Below the pieces are notes generated by a model. It worked only from the letters and a program-made list of their open reading frames with translations. It was not told where the DNA came from and did not search any database. Shown here in pieces: positions 15,306 through 16,852 of a DNA stretch of 16,852 nt. Position 1 is the first letter of the stretch, and every line of letters starts with the position of its first letter. The position numbers were made by a program, and so were the translations under genes. Source of the DNA: M3007 sp038246345 (GTDB taxonomy: Bacteria; Bacteroidota; Bacteroidia; Chitinophagales; Saprospiraceae); the NCBI GenBank assembly GCA_038246345.1, contig JBBRWA010000113.1, positions 1 through 16,852 on the forward strand. The letters are read 5' to 3'.

Positions 15306-16220
15306 TCAGAAGCCAATCTCTCGATATCGCTGGCTGTTTGCCGGATCGATTCGTGACATAATCTGTATCACGCGGTCTTTTTGAACTTTTGGAGCGGTCT
15401 TCCACATCTCTACCAGCTCGTCTTTTTTGGCATAAGAAAACATCTGAACAATCATAGAGTTCAAATAAGCGACACTTACTTTGTCGACATCTTCCAAGGC
15501 CAACAAAATATTGGCCCTTGCTGTTTCCTGGTTGAGGGTAAACATATCGAGCCCTTTGCGGTAATAATTGTACATGGCAGCACGGAATGGCTTTACACGT
15601 GGGTTAAGCGTGTTTTCAATAATCCAGTAACGGTTACGGTTCTTACCACCATCAGCTGGGCGCCAGCCGGTTGATGAATTGCTGGAGTTCTGGATGTTGG
15701 TGACTATCCTTTCCGCCGTAGCATAATGAGCATCGCCGCCATATAAGGAGTATGAATCGTAGTCCATGCCCAGGATTACGTACACGTAAAATGCAAACAA
15801 GGAGGGTAGGTTTTGATTGTCAGTCACATCGCGGAAGAACTCGATGGGCTGGTTCTGCTCGTATAAAAAAACGACATCCTTGTCCAGGTAGGAAATTAAC
15901 GGCGTCTCGAACCCGCTACCGTAAACAGGACGGGTAGACTGCACCGCCAACTCAGCCTCAAAGTAGTTGTTCTCCAATTCCTTTGAAATGGTGAGGATGA
16001 AATTGCACTTGATCCTCTCTACTTGCTCAAAATTATCGTTGGTCCACTTGGTGTTGTTCAGGAAATCCCGGAGTGAGGATTCCAGTTGGTCAAAAACCTT
16101 GCGGTCGTTCCGCTGTAATTGTGGCGTGTTTATCCGCACCGTGGCATTCAGTTCTCCTTGCGCATAAAGCGATGAAAAACAAGCAGATAGAACGAGTAGA
16201 ATAAAAAACTGTTTGAACAT
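15306..16220 (-). CDS. DUF4835 family exported protein
   Basis: This 304-residue protein belongs to a conserved Bacteroidota family of unknown function, DUF4835. From ATG at 16220 it begins MFKQFFILLVLSACFSSLYAQGELNATV. That is a signal peptide with probable cleavage around YAQ, after which family members typically start ELN. Further recognisable family stretches are LRDFLNNTKWTNDNF, VFLYEQNQPIEFFRD, FAFYVYVILGMDYDSYSL and DVDKVSVAYLNSMIVQMF. It has no membrane segment after the signal peptide and no catalytic motif that I can see, so it is likely periplasmic. The position right after coaBC (69 bases) is a common arrangement in this phylum and suggests cotranscription. The open frame extends ten codons upstream to 16250, but that part is polar and precedes the signal peptide. 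A lipobox-like LSAC is present, but the YAQ site is preferred. No function is proposed. Confidence 0.88.
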   Translation of the reverse strand: MFKQFFILLVLSACFSSLYAQGELNATVRINTPQLQRNDRKVFDQLESSLRDFLNNTKWTNDNFEQVERIKCNFILTISKELENNYFEAELAVQSTRPVYGSGFETPLISYLDKDVVFLYEQNQPIEFFRDVTDNQNLPSLFAFYVYVILGMDYDSYSLYGGDAHYATAERIVTNIQNSSNSSTGWRPADGGKNRNRYWIIENTLNPRVKPFRAAMYNYYRKGLDMFTLNQETARANILLALEDVDKVSVAYLNSMIVQMFSYAKKDELVEMWKTAPKVQKDRVIQIMSRIDPANSQRYREIGF

Positions 16221-16289
16221 AGGTCCGTACTTTTTCGGATGGATGGCCAATGAATTGTGAAGTTTCTGGGATGATGTTGCTATGACGCA

Positions 16290-16852
16290 TTAAACGGCTT
16301 TCAGGTTGGCTGCAGCTGCGATTTCTGCTACAATATCATGGGCAACGGCTGTTTTGCTTTTTACGGGGAAAGCCGTTTGGGTGCCATTGCGTCTCAAAAT
16401 AGTGATTTTGTTGGTATCGTGCCCAAAACCCGCGCCTTTGTCTTGCATCGAATTGAGCACAATGAAGTCGAGGTTCTTTTTTTCAAGTTTTAAAAGGGCG
16501 TTTTGCGCTTCGTTGTTGGTTTCAAGCGCAAATCCAATCAGCATTTGATGAGCGCCTTTTACCTTTCCTAGTGCGGCAGCAATATCCACGGTCTTGGCCA
16601 ACTCAAGGATCAGATCGCCTTCGTTCTTTTTGATTTTAGTATCGGAGAAAATTTTGGGACGGTAATCTGCGACCGCGGCAGCCATAACGGCAATGTCGGT
16701 TTCTGGAAAAACAGCCATGCAGGCATCGAACATCTCCTGGGCTGTATTGACGGAAACAACCTTGATGCCGCTGCTTTCGGGCCTTATATCTGTTGGGCCC
16801 AATACTAAGGTTACCTCAGACCCTTTATGGTATAATGCTTCTGCGATGGCAA
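16290..16852 (-). CDS. coaBC: CoaBC, phosphopantothenoylcysteine synthetase (CoaB) part, 5' end cut by window edge
   Basis: CoaBC is the bifunctional enzyme that joins 4'-phosphopantothenate to cysteine using CTP and then decarboxylates the product, on the way to coenzyme A. Only the C-terminal CoaB domain is visible (about 187 residues). It opens at the edge with AIAEALYHKGSEVTLVLGPT, the nucleotide-binding part of CoaB. VMAAAVADYRPKIFSDTKIKK follows, with the conserved AAVADYRP and KIKK motifs that bind substrate and CTP. LIGFALET and DFIVLNSMQDKGAGFGHDTNKITIL are also family motifs. The frame is open to base 16852, so the N-terminal CoaC flavoprotein half should lie beyond the window. TTG at 16802 is an internal codon, not a start. 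DUF4835 follows in the same direction. Confidence 0.94.
   Translation of the reverse strand, partial: AIAEALYHKGSEVTLVLGPTDIRPESSGIKVVSVNTAQEMFDACMAVFPETDIAVMAAAVADYRPKIFSDTKIKKNEGDLILELAKTVDIAAALGKVKGAHQMLIGFALETNNEAQNALLKLEKKNLDFIVLNSMQDKGAGFGHDTNKITILRRNGTQTAFPVKSKTAVAHDIVAEIAAAANLKAV

Noticed and set aside
16170..16220. Lipoprotein signal (LSAC) in the DUF4835 protein
   Set aside because: A lipobox-like LSAC is present, but the later YAQ-GELN junction fits signal peptidase I and the usual mature start of this family. The lipoprotein reading cannot be fully excluded.

Overview
This window looks like chromosomal DNA of a Bacteroidota bacterium, most likely of the Saprospiria (Haliscomenobacter/Lewinella type); the class is an inference. 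The evidence is a secreted protein with a type IX secretion (T9SS) C-terminal sorting domain, a DUF4835 protein directly downstream of coaBC, and promoter-like sites of the Bacteroidota form TAnnTTTG upstream of both tRNA genes.

Bases 1-4024, all on the minus strand, are part of a nucleotide-sugar (surface polysaccharide) locus. In transcription order it holds a TviB/WbpA-like UDP-sugar 6-dehydrogenase, a 392-bp gap filled by a heptamer-based inverted repeat, a WbpE-like DegT aminotransferase, a small retropepsin-like aspartic protease, and a WbpB/WlbA-like oxidoreductase cut by the left edge. Dehydrogenase, oxidoreductase and aminotransferase are the three enzymes that turn UDP-GlcNAc into a 3-amino-3-deoxy uronic acid nucleotide. 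The acetyltransferase and any epimerase are not in view.

Bases 4255-9742, on the plus strand, hold two genes: a GT22-type integral-membrane mannosyltransferase, and a 1271-residue secreted protein. The latter has a signal peptide, a C25 (gingipain)-like fold whose expected catalytic motif is altered, an Fn3 domain, eight Cys-containing Ig-like repeats and a T9SS type A sorting domain. A strong bidirectional hairpin terminator separates it from the convergent miaA.

Bases 9823-16852, all on the minus strand, are a housekeeping run. In transcription order it is coaBC (cut by the right edge), a DUF4835 protein, rseP, hscB, tRNA-Leu(CAA), ppk1, tRNA-Gly(GCC) and miaA. The tRNA genes are followed by clear hairpin terminators.

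The points most worth a second look are the heptad inverted repeat (2358-2606), the C25-like protein with a GYGCGGG motif in place of the gingipain His motif, the A-A-B-A-A-B order of its Ig-like repeats, and the orphan aspartic protease inside the sugar locus. I saw no CRISPR array, insertion sequence, phage gene or rRNA.
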